This document shows positions 16,448-25,371 of a DNA stretch of 47,969 bases, one piece after another. The notes under the pieces were generated by a model, which did no database searches, was not told where the DNA came from, and saw nothing but the letters and a program-made list of their open reading frames with translations. The position numbers and the translations under genes are program-made. Origin of the DNA: Alphaproteobacteria bacterium (GTDB lineage: Bacteria > Pseudomonadota > Alphaproteobacteria > JABAAW01); contig JABACB010000002.1 in assembly GCA_014237925.1 (NCBI GenBank), forward strand, positions 1 to 47,969. The letters are read 5' to 3'. The first letter of the stretch is position 1, and each line of letters starts with the position of its first letter.

Positions 16448-17117
16448 GAGACCATGTTTTCAGTTTAAGCACGACGCGAGAGGACTTTGCTTTGTTCTGT
16501 TTCAGGTCTTCGACGCAGGCTTGTATCGTCCAAGATTGTCGTGCTTGTGTCAACTCGTGTTGCCATCGACTGCCTTTGAGCAACAAGGCTCGGAAGGCGT
16601 GGCTTTGTCCGCCGTTTTGTTCGCCTATTGTCCATTCTTTGAGGTGTTGCAATGTTTTGTCGAGGCTTGCAAAGGCTCTCGAGACGACGATGTCGGTAGC
16701 GCGAGGCTTGTCTTCTACGCGAGCGGTTTCCACCAAGACTTTTGTGCATGTTTCACGTGAAACATGACGCAAAAACGAAGCCTTCTTTTGCCGACTCTCG
16801 ATCAAGGTGAAACGATTGTTCTCCGACAGCAACGCCAACACAAAACCCGGAAAGCCCGCACCGCTGCCAAGATCACAAACAGAACAACCCCCAGAGGGAA
16901 GAAAACGCAACAACTGAACCGATTCCCAACAATGACGAAACCAAAACTTTCGAACATCGCCAGCAGACATCAAGTTCATCCGCGAGTTCCAGCGCAACAA
17001 CAAGTCTCGATACAGACAGAGCTTCGCCTTCTTTTCCGTGTCGATCTCAACAATGCTTGCAACGGAACGCGAAAAATCCTCCGCCTCCAAAACATCCCCC
17101 TCGTCGCGAAGGCTCAA
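16419..17117 (-). CDS. rsmG: 16S rRNA (guanine527-N7)-methyltransferase RsmG
   Basis: SAM-dependent methylation of G527 in 16S r[13 protein letters not shown], the SAM motif [16 protein letters not shown], and [11 protein letters not shown] are the family signposts. The embedded parS site is translated as HVSRET near residue 122. The C-terminal part after residue 190 is poorly conserved and overlaps parA. The gene is remarkable for a sharp change of strand composition at the parS site (see findings). It overlaps mnmG by 4 bp. Confidence 0.93.
   Translation of the reverse strand: MSLRDEGDVLEAEDFSRSVASIVEIDTEKKAKLCLYRDLLLRWNSRMNLMSAGDVRKFWFRHCWESVQLLRFLPSGGCSVCDLGSGAGFPGFVLALLSENNRFTLIESRQKKASFLRHVSRETCTKVLVETARVEDKPRATDIVVSRAFASLDKTLQHLKEWTIGEQNGGQSHAFRALLLKGSRWQHELTQARQSWTIQACVEDLKQNKAKSSRVVLKLKTWSRDRTNFRTL
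16749..16764 (+). promoter_or_regulatory. parS centromere site
   Basis: Exact 16-bp match to the bacterial parS consensus, TGTTTCACGTGAAACA; the flanks extend the palindrome to 20 bp (16747-16766). It lies within the coding region of rsmG, 1.1 kb from parB. This is the expected ParB loading point. I noticed no other perfect copy in the window. Confidence 0.95.
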
Positions 17118-19069
17118 AGGACGCGAGGCGGTTGACAGGTCGCTTGATAGGTCGTTTGACCCCTCGTTTGGTCGCTCGTGTGGCCAGGTCGCTTGACATA
17201 GCGCAAAAGAGCGAGCAGAGCCGCAGGCGTCATTCCCTCGATATCCGACGCTTCGCTCAACGAGGCAGGACGCCGTTCGTCTAGCTTCGTGGAAAGCTCG
17301 TTCGACAAACCATCGATCTTCTCGTAGCGCAAGCTCGCAGGAAGCAGCATCGAACGTTCTTTCTCGTAGAAAGCCATGTCACGCGCTTGACGCTCAAGAT
17401 AACCCTTGTAGCGCGATTCGACGGCAAGCCGCGACAAGTCCTCCCTCGTCAAACGGGCGAGAGGCGGAAAACAGGACAGAAGCCGCGACAAGAAGACAGA
17501 CTCCAACGAACCCTCCCGCCCCAGCAGCGTCAAGGCGGAGCGCACAACCCCGTCCTTTTTCACCTCGATGCCCTGCAAGCCGAGCGCCGAAGGAGAAGCC
17601 CTGAGACTATCTGCAAGCGCACGCGCCTCGGAAAGACGGCGGGCTTTTTTCTCATAAGCAACAGCGCGCACGGAAGAGACGCATCCATGTTCGATCCCCA
17701 AGGGGGTCAGGCGTTCGTCGGCGTTGTCGGAACGCAGCGACAAGCGATACTCGGCGCGCGAGGTGAACATGCGATACGGCTCGGCAGTGCCGCGGCGCGT
17801 GAGGTCGTCGATCATCACGCCTATGTAGCTCTTCGTTCGTTGTGGCACGAACAGCGACGCGTTTCGGCTGGCGCTGTGCTTGGCAGCGTTGATGCCCGCG
17901 ACGATTCCTTGCGCGGCGGCTTCTTCGTAGCCGGTCGTGCCGTTGATTTGTCCCGCCAGGAACAAGCCACGCACGCAGCGTGTTTCCAACGAGGGACAGA
18001 GCGAGCGCGGATCGACATAGTCGTATTCGATGGCATAACCCGCCTTGACGATCGTCGCTTGCTCCAGCCCTTCGACGCTTTGGACAAATTGTCGCTGCAC
18101 GCGCTCAGGCAGGGCGGTGGAAATGCCGTTCGGATAGATCAGGTTGCTGTCGAGTCCTTCGGGCTCCAAGAAGATTTGGTGGCGGCTTTTGTCCTTGAAG
18201 CGGAAGACCTTGTCTTCGATCGAAGGGCAGTAGCGCGGACCGCGCGAGGTGATGTTGCCGCAGAAGATCGGAGAGCTCTTGTGGTGTTCTTCGATGAGCG
18301 CGTGCGTGCGCGCGTTGGTCCAGGCGATATGGCAAGGCACTTGAGCGACAGTGATGCGTTCGGTCAGGAAGGAGAAGGGGACGGGATGTTTATCCGCATG
18401 CTGTTCTTCGAGGCGAGAGAAATCGACAGAGCTTTTCAGCAAGCGTGGAGGTGTTCCTGTTTTCAATCTGCCGAGCGGGAAGTTTCGTTGTTTCAAGAAT
18501 TGCGCGAGGGAGTTCGAGGGCTTTTCGCCGATGCGCCCTGCGGGATGCGATGTCGTTCCGATGTGGATGACGCCGTTGAGGAAAGTTCCTGTTGTCAGCA
18601 CGACGCTTCTGCAGGAAATTTCTTCTCCTGCAAGCGTTGCGACACCGCGGATGCGTTCTTGGGCAAAGGTTTTTTCGATGAGAAGTTTTGCAACCTCGCC
18701 TTGGCGGATGGCGAGGGTGGGCTGTTCGGAGAGCAGTTGTTGGACGGCTTGCAGGTAGAGGGTTCGGTCGGCTTGAGCTCTCGGTCCTTGTACGGCGGGA
18801 CCGCGGCTTCGGTTGAGCATACGGAATTGAATCCCTGCTTGGTCGATGGCGCGTCCCATGATTCCGTCGAGGGCGTCGATTTCGCGCACGAGATGTCCTT
18901 TGCCGAGCCCGCCGATGGCGGGGTTGCAGGACATGACGCCAATCTTGTCGGGGTCGAGGGTGAGAAGCAGGGTTTGTGCACCTGAGCGTGCCGCACCAGC
19001 CGCGGCTTCTACACCGGCGTGGCCGCCGCCGATGACGACGACATCGGGAGTGGGAGGAGGTGGCAGCAT
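17114..19069 (-). CDS. mnmG: tRNA uridine-5-carboxymethylaminomethyl enzyme MnmG (GidA)
   Basis: FAD protein that with MnmE modifies U34 of tRNAs. FAD motif [21 protein letters not shown] starts at residue 10; [34 protein letters not shown], and [18 protein letters not shown] are family-specific. The C-terminal helical domain is present (YKGYLERQ). Length 651 aa is near the norm. The last 20 or so residues are encoded by 12-bp tandem units rich in Thr/Gln, replacing the usual tail. In most alphaproteobacteria mnmE is next door; here mnmE is 17 kb away. Confidence 0.96.
   Translation of the reverse strand: MLPPPPTPDVVVIGGGHAGVEAAAGAARSGAQTLLLTLDPDKIGVMSCNPAIGGLGKGHLVREIDALDGIMGRAIDQAGIQFRMLNRSRGPAVQGPRAQADRTLYLQAVQQLLSEQPTLAIRQGEVAKLLIEKTFAQERIRGVATLAGEEISCRSVVLTTGTFLNGVIHIGTTSHPAGRIGEKPSNSLAQFLKQRNFPLGRLKTGTPPRLLKSSVDFSRLEEQHADKHPVPFSFLTERITVAQVPCHIAWTNARTHALIEEHHKSSPIFCGNITSRGPRYCPSIEDKVFRFKDKSRHQIFLEPEGLDSNLIYPNGISTALPERVQRQFVQSVEGLEQATIVKAGYAIEYDYVDPRSLCPSLETRCVRGLFLAGQINGTTGYEEAAAQGIVAGINAAKHSASRNASLFVPQRTKSYIGVMIDDLTRRGTAEPYRMFTSRAEYRLSLRSDNADERLTPLGIEHGCVSSVRAVAYEKKARRLSEARALADSLRASPSALGLQGIEVKKDGVVRSALTLLGREGSLESVFLSRLLSCFPPLARLTREDLSRLAVESRYKGYLERQARDMAFYEKERSMLLPASLRYEKIDGLSNELSTKLDERRPASLSEASDIEGMTPAALLALLRYVKRPGHTSDQTRGQTTYQATCQPPRVL
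17125..17196 (-). repeat. Six diverged 12-bp units at the mnmG 3' end
   Basis: Units close to AGGTCGCTTGAC on the top strand repeat about six times. They encode the Thr/Gln-rich end of MnmG, so the array is a protein-tail extension that also abuts the rsmG start. Confidence 0.8.
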
Positions 19070-19397
19070 GGAGGCAGTTTAGGCGAGAGAGGGGGGAGGG
19101 AGAAGAGGGAAGAGAATCGTGCGCCTTTCGTCGCAAAGCAGCTTGCTAGGTTGAAAGGCTTATTCGCGCGGTTCTGCAAAACGCGCTTGGTGCAAAAAAG
19201 AGGCTACGCGGTTCACTTCGCTCACGCGCGGTTTTTTGCGGGGGATTCTTTCAGCTTAGCTTGTTCATCTTGGCTTGTTTGGTTTGGCTTGTTCATCTTG
19301 GCTTGTTCGGCTTGCTTTGCGTTCGCTTGCGTTTTCGTCGAGCGAAATCCATCAGCTCGATTTAACTTAATGTAACACTTTAACTCAACGAACGCCG
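19070..19397 (-). other. 328-bp gap upstream of mnmG
   Basis: Holds the presumed promoter region of mnmG (minus strand) and a pair of perfect 21-bp direct repeats, but no gene I can support. The sequence is T- and G-rich on the top strand. Several CGCG-containing short inverted pairs occur around 19160-19250 without a clean terminator. Confidence 0.5.
19259..19307 (+). repeat. 21-bp perfect direct repeat, two copies
   Basis: Identical copies at 19259-19279 and 19287-19307 (GCTTGTTCATCTTGGC plus CTTGTT-type end), separated by 7 bp of related sequence. Non-coding, upstream of mnmG. Confidence 0.9.
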
Positions 19398-19470
19398 CGC
19401 GTTCGGCAGGATTCGAACCTGCAACCTACTGCTTAGAAGGCAGTCGCTCTATCCATTGAGCTACGAACGC
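19398..19470 (-). tRNA. tRNA-Arg (anticodon UCU)
   Basis: On the minus strand, acceptor GCGTTCG pairs with CGAACGC and the discriminator is G. D arm GCTC/GAGC, anticodon stem ACTGC/GCAGT around loop CTTCTAA (anticodon TCT), T arm with TTCGAAT. CCA is not encoded. Confidence 0.96.
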
Positions 19471-19487
19471 TCGATGTCGTCGTGTCC

Positions 19488-19829
19488 TCAGTGCGTCCAA
19501 GGGGTCGGTCGGTCGTGCGCAAAGTTCGCAGCGTAAGCCTTGGGACGGACGCGCCGCTTTTGCTCGGGCTGCACGACAGGAACAAAGCCCTGCGCCTCCG
19601 CCCAAGCTCGCGCAGTCTCCTGGGTGGGAAATGTCATACGCACCTGCTCCTTCGTCTCTCCTCCGCCGTGCCACCCCATGACAGCGTCAGGCAGCGCTTG
19701 CCATGCGTCCTTTGCTGCCACAGGTCCTTCCGTTTTGGGAAAGGTAGCGATCCATGTGTCTGTCAAGGCGCGTCCCGATTGCGTGGCGACCTTCGACAGA
19801 CGAACGATGTGGACATAACGCTTGCTCAT
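19488..19829 (-). CDS. NDUFS4-like NADH dehydrogenase (complex I) accessory subunit
   Basis: Small protein of the ETC complex I conserved-region family (mitochondrial NDUFS4/AQDQ, 18 kDa), a supernumerary subunit shared by alphaproteobacterial and mitochondrial complex I. Visible hallmarks are SKVATQSGRALTDTWIATF, MGWHGGGETKEQVRMTF, and the C-terminal KAYAANFAHDRPTPWTH. The 113 residues match bacterial members. ATG at 19829 has GGAG eight to nine bases upstream. It lies alone between tRNA-Pro and tRNA-Arg, and may be on one transcript with them. Confidence 0.9.
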   Translation of the reverse strand: MSKRYVHIVRLSKVATQSGRALTDTWIATFPKTEGPVAAKDAWQALPDAVMGWHGGGETKEQVRMTFPTQETARAWAEAQGFVPVVQPEQKRRVRPKAYAANFAHDRPTPWTH

Positions 19830-19866
19830 GGCTTTTCTCCTTTGCCAATGTTTGTGTTTCGGTCTT

Positions 19867-19940
19867 TCGGGACGGCAGGATTCGAACCTGCGGCATCCTG
19901 CTCCCAAAGCAGGCACTCTACCAGACTGAGCTACGTCCCG
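19867..19940 (-). tRNA. tRNA-Pro (anticodon UGG)
   Basis: On the minus strand, acceptor CGGGACG pairs with CGTCCCG, discriminator A. The anticodon stem CCTGC/GCAGG encloses loop TTTGGGA (anticodon TGG). T arm contains TTCGAAT. CCA is not encoded. Confidence 0.96.
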
Positions 19941-19975
19941 CGAGAAGCAGGGATGAAGATGCAGTTTGCGCCATT

Positions 19976-20725
19976 CTACATGCTTTGCAAGCTGCAGAGG
20001 CAGAGAAGGAGAGAACATTCAAGAATTTGCTCTCCGAAGCCGCAGAGATCGCCGGACAGGAAGGCAAACTTGCGTTCGAAGAACAACAGCAGCAGCAGCG
20101 AGCAAGCAGCAAATGTTGCAAGGAAGATCATTGCATGGGTCGGAGGAAGGAGAGCAAAGGCGAGCGCGCTGCTTGCAAGCAGCGGGGAGAGGACGGCGAA
20201 GGCGTTTGGAGTCGTGTTGTTGAGCAGGCGGGCGAGGCTTGTTTGGGGATGGGGTTTCAGACAGCGACACCAGAGCGGGAAGACGCTTCGAGCAGCGGCG
20301 TGCGTGAGGAGGAGGGGGACGAAAAGGTTTTCCGCTGCAAACAGGAAGGCGAGGGCGGTTGTTCTTGTTGTGAGCGAAAGGACGAGGGCGAGGACGGCGA
20401 AGGCTCCGCAGTTGGGGTCGTGCATGACGCGCAGTCGTTTTCCTTCGGTGGTTCCGAGGCTGTCGATGGTATCGGCGAGCCCGTCTTCGTGGAGTGCACC
20501 GCTGAGGAGAACGCTACAGACGACAGCGAGAATGGCGCAGAGGAGGGGGGGGAAGAGCGGGGATGCGACGAGGGCGATTGTCGCAGAGAGGACTCCAACA
20601 AAAATGCCGACGAGGGTTGCCTGCCAGCCGTGGTGGGTAAGCCAGCGGACATGGGGTTTGTGAGGGGGGAGGGGGAGGGTGGTGAAAAATTGAAGCGCGG
20701 AGAGCATGGGAAAGCGGGAGAACAT
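19976..20725 (-). CDS. cobS: CobS, adenosylcobinamide-GDP ribazoletransferase
   Basis: Inner-membrane enzyme that joins AdoCbi-GDP with alpha-ribazole (phosphate) to give cobalamin. FFTTLPLPP at the start and GALHEDGLADTIDSLG with the metal-binding acidic residues near residue 85-95 are diagnostic; TTRTTALAF and several hydrophobic helices follow. Start ATG at 20725; the next in-frame ATG is six codons on. The coding strand is strikingly C-rich. It is divergent from cobT, its functional partner. Confidence 0.92.
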   Translation of the reverse strand: MFSRFPMLSALQFFTTLPLPPHKPHVRWLTHHGWQATLVGIFVGVLSATIALVASPLFPPLLCAILAVVCSVLLSGALHEDGLADTIDSLGTTEGKRLRVMHDPNCGAFAVLALVLSLTTRTTALAFLFAAENLFVPLLLTHAAARSVFPLWCRCLKPHPQTSLARLLNNTTPNAFAVLSPLLASSALAFALLPPTHAMIFLATFAACSLLLLLFFERKFAFLSGDLCGFGEQILECSLLLCLCSLQSM

Positions 20726-21001
20726 TGGTACAGAGCAGCGAATAGTACAAAAAAACAGACTTTCGTTTGTTGAAGAAAACGCACGAGCGTACAACATCTT
20801 TCGTGCTGTGCCGCTCGCGGATAGAAAGCGTGCAATTTTTTGTGTTGTTGCGCTTGCGAGCTTTGCAGGGAGGCTTCGCCTTCCGTTTCCCCCACGCACG
20901 CGGGTGCGTGCGTTTGTTTTGCCTCCGCAAAAATTGCCAATGTTGTGTACTATCCGCCACTCCGCATCAACTTTACTGCCTTTCTTTTCTCCCGTTCCCC
21001 C
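20726..21001 (+). other. cobS-cobT divergent intergenic region
   Basis: 276 bp separate the two start codons. It should hold both promoters. I looked for a cobalamin riboswitch (B12 box and conserved GCCACTG end) and found no convincing match. A strong hairpin lies at 20894-20913, and the strand composition changes from G-rich to C-rich across this gap. Confidence 0.55.
20894..20913 (+). terminator. Hairpin plus T-rich tail (possible terminator or attenuator before cobT)
   Basis: Perfect 8-bp stem ACGCACGC / GCGTGCGT with a GGGT loop, followed by TTGTTTT. On the plus strand it looks like an intrinsic terminator. It is 89 bp upstream of the cobT start, with no plus-strand gene before it, so attenuation of a cobT leader is one reading. 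The T tract is interrupted by G. Confidence 0.45.
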
Positions 21002-22057
21002 ATGCTCTCTCACTCCCTCCTCTCCCCCAATCCTCCCCCCTTAACCCCCGCCGCAGAACGCGCCCTTTGCCAAACAAACGCCCGCGAACAATCGCTCACA
21101 AAGCCCGCACACTCACTCGGAAAACTCGAACGCATCACAAAACACCTTGCCGTTTGGCAAGAACAATCGCCTCCCAAACTCGACACAATCCATACGGTCG
21201 TCTTCGCCGGAAAACACGGCATCTGCCAAGAAAACATCTCGGCATACCCCCCCTCGGTTACCGAACAAATGGTTGCAACCTTCCGCAACAACGGTGCCGC
21301 GATCAACCATCTCTGCAACTTTGCCCAAAGCTCGCTCTCCATACACCCCGTAAAATTTTCCTCGACAACACAAAACTTCCTCCACCAACCCGCCATGTCA
21401 GAACAAACATGCGCAAAAGCATTCCAACAAGGCAGCAACGCCGTACAGCCTTGCAACTTGCTCGCCGTCGGAGAGATGGGAATCGGCAACACAACCTCAG
21501 CTGCCGCCATGCTCACCGCGCTCTACTGCCGCGAAACACCCTGCGGTGAATCGGCACAAGAATGGACAAGCGCAGGAACGGGTGTCTCTCCCCAAACCCT
21601 CCGACACAAAAGAGAAGTCGTCGAACAATCCGTCCGCCGCTTCAACGACAATCATCCTTCCGTATCTTCGCGCGCCGAACGCGCTTGGTCTGTGTTGCAT
21701 GAGCTCGGCGGCTTCGAACTCGCCGCCATCACGGGCGCTCTGCTCCAAGCGCGCGCCGAACGTATTCCCGTACTGCTGGACGGCTACCCCTGCTGCGCCG
21801 CCGCCGCTGTTGCCAAAGAGCTGCATCCGCAAGCGCTGGAAAATTGCCTGATCGCCCACTTGCCGCAACAACAAGGAGCAGACAACCTCCACAAAAAGCT
21901 GGACTGCGGCACCCCCCTTCTGCAACTGGACATGCGACTGGGCGAAGCCTCAGGTGCTGCGGTCGCTATCCTCGTCGTGCGTGCCGCCCTCGAATGCCAC
22001 ACGAAGATGCACTCCTTCGACCAAGCGGGCGTGGATACAGCCCTCGGAAAAGAATAA
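21002..22057 (+). CDS. cobT: CobT, nicotinate-nucleotide-dimethylbenzimidazole phosphoribosyltransferase
   Basis: Activates the lower ligand of cobalamin by forming alpha-ribazole phosphate. FAGKHGICQENISAYPPSVTEQMV, GEMGIGNTTSAAAML, FELAAITGALLQA, VLLDGYPCCAAAAVA and the catalytic-Glu box DMRLGEASGAAVA all appear in family order. Length 351 aa is normal. The coding strand is very rich in C and A. With cobS, it covers only the nucleotide-loop end of B12 synthesis in this window, which fits salvage or a pathway split over the genome. Confidence 0.94.
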   Translation: MLSHSLLSPNPPPLTPAAERALCQTNAREQSLTKPAHSLGKLERITKHLAVWQEQSPPKLDTIHTVVFAGKHGICQENISAYPPSVTEQMVATFRNNGAAINHLCNFAQSSLSIHPVKFSSTTQNFLHQPAMSEQTCAKAFQQGSNAVQPCNLLAVGEMGIGNTTSAAAMLTALYCRETPCGESAQEWTSAGTGVSPQTLRHKREVVEQSVRRFNDNHPSVSSRAERAWSVLHELGGFELAAITGALLQARAERIPVLLDGYPCCAAAAVAKELHPQALENCLIAHLPQQQGADNLHKKLDCGTPLLQLDMRLGEASGAAVAILVVRAALECHTKMHSFDQAGVDTALGKE

Positions 22058-22094
22058 GAAGAACAACGGGAAGAAGAACAGCCGCTCGCGCCGC

Positions 22095-23351
22095 TCAGTT
22101 GTTCATCGACTGGAAGAAATCGCTGTTTGTCTTGCTGCTGCGCAACTTGTTGAGCAAGAACTCGATCGCATCGACCGCACCCATCGGAGCGAGAATGCGT
22201 CGCAAGATCCACACCTTGGACAAGATGTCCTTCTCGAGCAACAACTCCTCCTTGCGCGTGCCCGAGCGCGACACGTCGATCGCCGGAAAGGTGCGCTTGT
22301 CGGAAAGCTTTCGGTCCAAGACGATCTCGGAATTTCCCGTACCCTTGAACTCTTCGAAGATGACCTCGTCCATGCGGCTGCCCGTTTCGACCAACGCCGT
22401 CGAGATGATCGTCAGCGACCCGCCCTGCTCGATGTTGCGCGCAGCACCGAAGAAACGCTTCGGACGATGCAACGCGTTTGCATCAACTCCCCCTGTCAGC
22501 ACTTTGCCGCTGCTGGGAACGACGGTGTTGTAGGCGCGCGCAAGTCGCGTAATCGAATCCAGCAGGATGACGACATCTTTTTTCTGCTCGACCAATCGCT
22601 TGGCTTTCTCGATGACCATCTCGGCCACCTGAATGTGACGCGTGGCGGGCTCGTCGAAAGTAGAGCTCACAACCTCGCCCTTGACGGAACGCTGCATGTC
22701 GGTCACCTCCTCAGGACGTTCGTCGATCAAAAGCACGATCAGATAAACTTCAGGGTGGTTGGCCTCCAACGAATGGGCAATGTTTTGCATGATCACCGTC
22801 TTTCCCGTGCGCGGCGGCGCGACGATCAAGGCACGTTGTCCCTTGCCGATCGGCGCGATGATGTCGATCACCCGCGCGGCGTAGGTCTTCTCGGTCGACG
22901 TTTCGATCTCCAAGCCCAGCTTCTTGTCGGGATACAGAGGCGTCAGATTGTCGAAGTTGATGCGCTTGCGAAGGTCTTCGGGCTCTGCGTCGTTGACTTT
23001 CGTGATCTTCGATAGCGCGAAGTATCGCTCCACATCCTTCGGAGCGGACAGCTCGCCCTCGACGGTGTCGCCGGTGCGCAGCCCGTGGCGACGAATCTGC
23101 TGCGGTGTAATGTAGATGTCGTCAGGACCGGCGAGGTAGTTCGCGTTCGAAGAACGCAGGTAACCAAAGCTGTCGGGCAGAACATCCAAGACGCCCTCGC
23201 CGAAGATCGCCGTGCCGCTCTCGGCGAGACGGCGCAGAATCGAAAAGGTCAGCTTTTGTTTGCGCATGCCGCTCGTATTCTCGATGCCGAGCTCTTCCGC
23301 CTTCGCAAGAAGTTCTTGCGGCTGCAGAGTCTTAAGGTCTTTCAAATGCAC
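22095..23351 (-). CDS. rho: Transcription termination factor Rho
   Basis: Hexameric RNA helicase/ATPase that terminates transcription. The N-terminal Rho domain ([25 protein letters not shown]), the cold-shock-like RNA-binding domain ([16 protein letters not shown]), the Walker [18 protein letters not shown], Walker [17 protein letters not shown], and the Q/R-loop region [14 protein letters not shown] are intact. Length 418 aa is standard. In related genomes rho lies beside mnmE and mnmG; here the cob genes and tRNAs separate it from mnmG. Confidence 0.97.
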   Translation of the reverse strand: MHLKDLKTLQPQELLAKAEELGIENTSGMRKQKLTFSILRRLAESGTAIFGEGVLDVLPDSFGYLRSSNANYLAGPDDIYITPQQIRRHGLRTGDTVEGELSAPKDVERYFALSKITKVNDAEPEDLRKRINFDNLTPLYPDKKLGLEIETSTEKTYAARVIDIIAPIGKGQRALIVAPPRTGKTVIMQNIAHSLEANHPEVYLIVLLIDERPEEVTDMQRSVKGEVVSSTFDEPATRHIQVAEMVIEKAKRLVEQKKDVVILLDSITRLARAYNTVVPSSGKVLTGGVDANALHRPKRFFGAARNIEQGGSLTIISTALVETGSRMDEVIFEEFKGTGNSEIVLDRKLSDKRTFPAIDVSRSGTRKEELLLEKDILSKVWILRRILAPMGAVDAIEFLLNKLRSSKTNSDFFQSMNN

Positions 23352-23622
23352 GATCTGTGCTCCTCTTTCTCAAGTGCAAAATTTAGGAAATAACATTCTC
23401 TCGAACACATCAAGTATTCACGCCTCCGCCCCTTCGCCCCTTCGCCCTTTCACCCCTATCGAAGGCAACGAGGACAACAGAAAAAACGCGCGAGAGAGAA
23501 AGTCTTCGTGCGTAAGCTTTCGCAACACACGGCAGGGTCATGTCTAGCGTAAGCAAGAGAGTCTGTCAAGAAGGAATTGCACTAAAAATTTTGCCAAAAA
23601 CACAAGGTGTTGATGCAAAGCA
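23352..23622 (-). other. rho leader / FNR 3' gap
   Basis: 271 bp with no supportable gene. It should hold the rho promoter and leader on the minus strand. No terminator hairpin with a T run was identified. A short C-rich repeat (CGCCCCTTCGCCC type) lies at about 23430-23450. Confidence 0.45.
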
Positions 23623-24711
23623 TCAAGCGCAAGCGGCGGTCAATTTTTTGCGCAAGCTTGAGCTGGAAGTCGTGTGCTGGAAACGCAGCTTGCGGTCAGG
23701 ATAGACATAGCTGTGCGCCTTGTGCGCCATCAAGGCGGTCTCGTGAAATCCTGAGAGGATCAGCTTCAGCTTTCCCGCGTAGCGAGAGATGTCTCCGACG
23801 GCGAAAACGCCTCGACGCGAGGTTTCGAAAGCTTCGGTATCGACTTCGATTCCGCCTTCGTTCATGCCCAAGCCGAACTCTGCGACGGGTCCCGGGCGCA
23901 TGGTCAGTCCGAAGAAAGGGAGGAAGGCGTCCACATCGTCAAGGACGAAGCTGTCTCCTTCCTTGTCGTGCAGCCGCAAGCGTTCGATGTGTCCGTTTGC
24001 GCCTTCGATGGCATCCAAGGTTGCGATGACGAGATCGACCTTCTTCTGTTTTTGAAGCGTCATGAGCTTGTTGACGGACGCAGGAGCTGCACGGAACTCG
24101 GCGCGGCGGTGGAGGAGGGTTGTCTTTCGCGCGAGCGTGCAAAGCTCCAGCGTCCAGTCGAGCGCGGAGTCGCCGCCGCCTGCGACGACGACGGATTTGT
24201 CTCGAAAGAAGTTTTTTTCTTTGACCGCGTAGAAGACGGAGCGATTTTCGAATTCGGACAGGTTTTGCAAGGGGGGCTTTTTTGCGACAAACTCTCCGCC
24301 GCCTGAAGCGACGACGACGACAGTGCTGCAGAAGACCTTGCCGGAGCTGCTGTGCGCTCGAAAGCCTTGTTCTACCGAGCCTTCGAGGCGGGTGAGCGTT
24401 TCGCCGAGATGGAAGACGGGTTGGAACGGAGCGATTTGTTGCATCAGGCGTTCGGCGAGCTCGCGTCCTGTGACGGTGGGGAGGGCGGGGATGTCGTAGA
24501 TGGGCTTTTCGGGGTAGAGCTCGGCGCATTGTCCGCCCGGGCGGAGCAGGATATCGACGAGGCAGCAATCGATATCGAGCAGCCCGAGCTCAAAAACAGC
24601 GAAGAGACCTACAGGCCCTGCGCCGATGACGAGAGCTTGGCAGGAGATCTCCTCGCAGGAGACCTCCTCGCAGGAGACCTCCTCCGTTGGCGAAGATTCC
24701 GTCATGCTCAT
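23623..24711 (-). CDS. Ferredoxin/flavodoxin-NADP reductase, thioredoxin-reductase-like type
   Basis: FAD/NADPH flavoprotein of the YumC-type FNR family that exchanges electrons between NADPH and ferredoxin. FAD motif VIGAGPVGLFAVFELG at about residue 28, RPGGQCAELYPEKPIYDIP, NADPH motif VVAGGGDSALDW, and the second FAD motif GVFAVGDISRYAGKLKL with the C-terminal GFHETALMAHKAHSYV are visible. The thioredoxin-reductase CxxC is absent, as expected for FNR. The N-terminus carries three 5-residue repeats (about 9-23) before the FAD domain. Confidence 0.92.
   Translation of the reverse strand: MSMTESSPTEEVSCEEVSCEEISCQALVIGAGPVGLFAVFELGLLDIDCCLVDILLRPGGQCAELYPEKPIYDIPALPTVTGRELAERLMQQIAPFQPVFHLGETLTRLEGSVEQGFRAHSSSGKVFCSTVVVVASGGGEFVAKKPPLQNLSEFENRSVFYAVKEKNFFRDKSVVVAGGGDSALDWTLELCTLARKTTLLHRRAEFRAAPASVNKLMTLQKQKKVDLVIATLDAIEGANGHIERLRLHDKEGDSFVLDDVDAFLPFFGLTMRPGPVAEFGLGMNEGGIEVDTEAFETSRRGVFAVGDISRYAGKLKLILSGFHETALMAHKAHSYVYPDRKLRFQHTTSSSSLRKKLTAACA
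24640..24684 (-). repeat. Three 15-bp in-frame units at the FNR N-terminus
   Basis: Units of GCAGGAGACCTCCTC (top strand; one copy with a T) encode EEVSC/EEISC repeats just before the FAD-binding strand. Each unit is itself nearly palindromic (GGAGACCTCC). Confidence 0.9.
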
Positions 24712-24726
24712 TGTTTTGTAAGGGAG

Positions 24727-25254
24727 TTAGGGTTTCGAGAGGAGCGTTCGAAGCGGAAGGTTGTTTCCTTCGAATCCTAAGTAGAGGGTTGTCGCACTTT
24801 CGAAAGGGGGAGCGGGAGGCAGAGATAAGAGCCACGAGATGTTGGCTCGTCCTTTTTTGTCGAAGGAGGCAAGCAAGGTTTGCGACTGGCGCGAAGCGAG
24901 AGTTTCGCCGTCCTCGGTGAGGGCGGCGAAGAGGGGTACCAGCAGTCGTGTCTTGTGTCCCTTCTTGCGTCCTTTGTTTGGAAGGGGTTTGTCGAGCCGA
25001 AGGGCGAACGAGAGTTTCAAGAGCGTCGCCTGTTCTTTGTCTTGTTTGCAGAGCGCTTCGACTTTGGCGAAAGAGAGAGTGTGTTGGATATTTCGCAGCT
25101 CGTCGGTGAGGATGAGCTGTGCAAAGGGTTGGGCTACGAAGGTCTGCGGGCAGGATTTTTTGGCTGTGTTTTGGGTTGCAGGAGATTTGTTCGCGCAGGC
25201 GGTTGCAAGCAGGGTGCAGAGGGCGCAGAGGATGGGGAGGGTAGCGTGTTTCAT
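24727..25254 (-). CDS. Probable lipoprotein with a YbaY/META-like fold, function unknown
   Basis: 175-residue exported protein. The signal sequence MKHATLPILCALCTLLATAC ends in a lipobox (LATAC), so a lipid anchor is expected. The mature part alternates charged and hydrophobic strands (QLILTDELRN, TLLKLSFALRLDKPL, RLLVPLFAALTEDGE, TLYLGFEG), suggestive of a small beta domain. I do not recognise a family. ATG at 25254 is preferred to an earlier in-frame start because it puts the signal peptide at the N-terminus. Adjacent to, and 15 bp upstream of, the FNR gene. Confidence 0.6.
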   Translation of the reverse strand: MKHATLPILCALCTLLATACANKSPATQNTAKKSCPQTFVAQPFAQLILTDELRNIQHTLSFAKVEALCKQDKEQATLLKLSFALRLDKPLPNKGRKKGHKTRLLVPLFAALTEDGETLASRQSQTLLASFDKKGRANISWLLSLPPAPPFESATTLYLGFEGNNLPLRTLLSKP

Positions 25255-25371
25255 GAGGAGCAGAGTAGGGGAGGGAGGCTTAAATTGCAACGGATGGCAA
25301 AGTAGGGCTTACATCGGCATCGAGGCAAAAAACCCCACCCTTGTTGCTTTCCTCCATGCTACAACATTCCC

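Noticed and set aside
17387-18985. 532-codon plus-strand frame opposite mnmG
   Set aside because: It is wholly antisense to a clear mnmG and its translation shows no domain; long antisense frames are common at this G+C.
20726-21001. Cobalamin riboswitch before cobT
   Set aside because: Only a weak CCGCCACT match to the 3' box; no B12-box consensus or the expected helices were found by eye.
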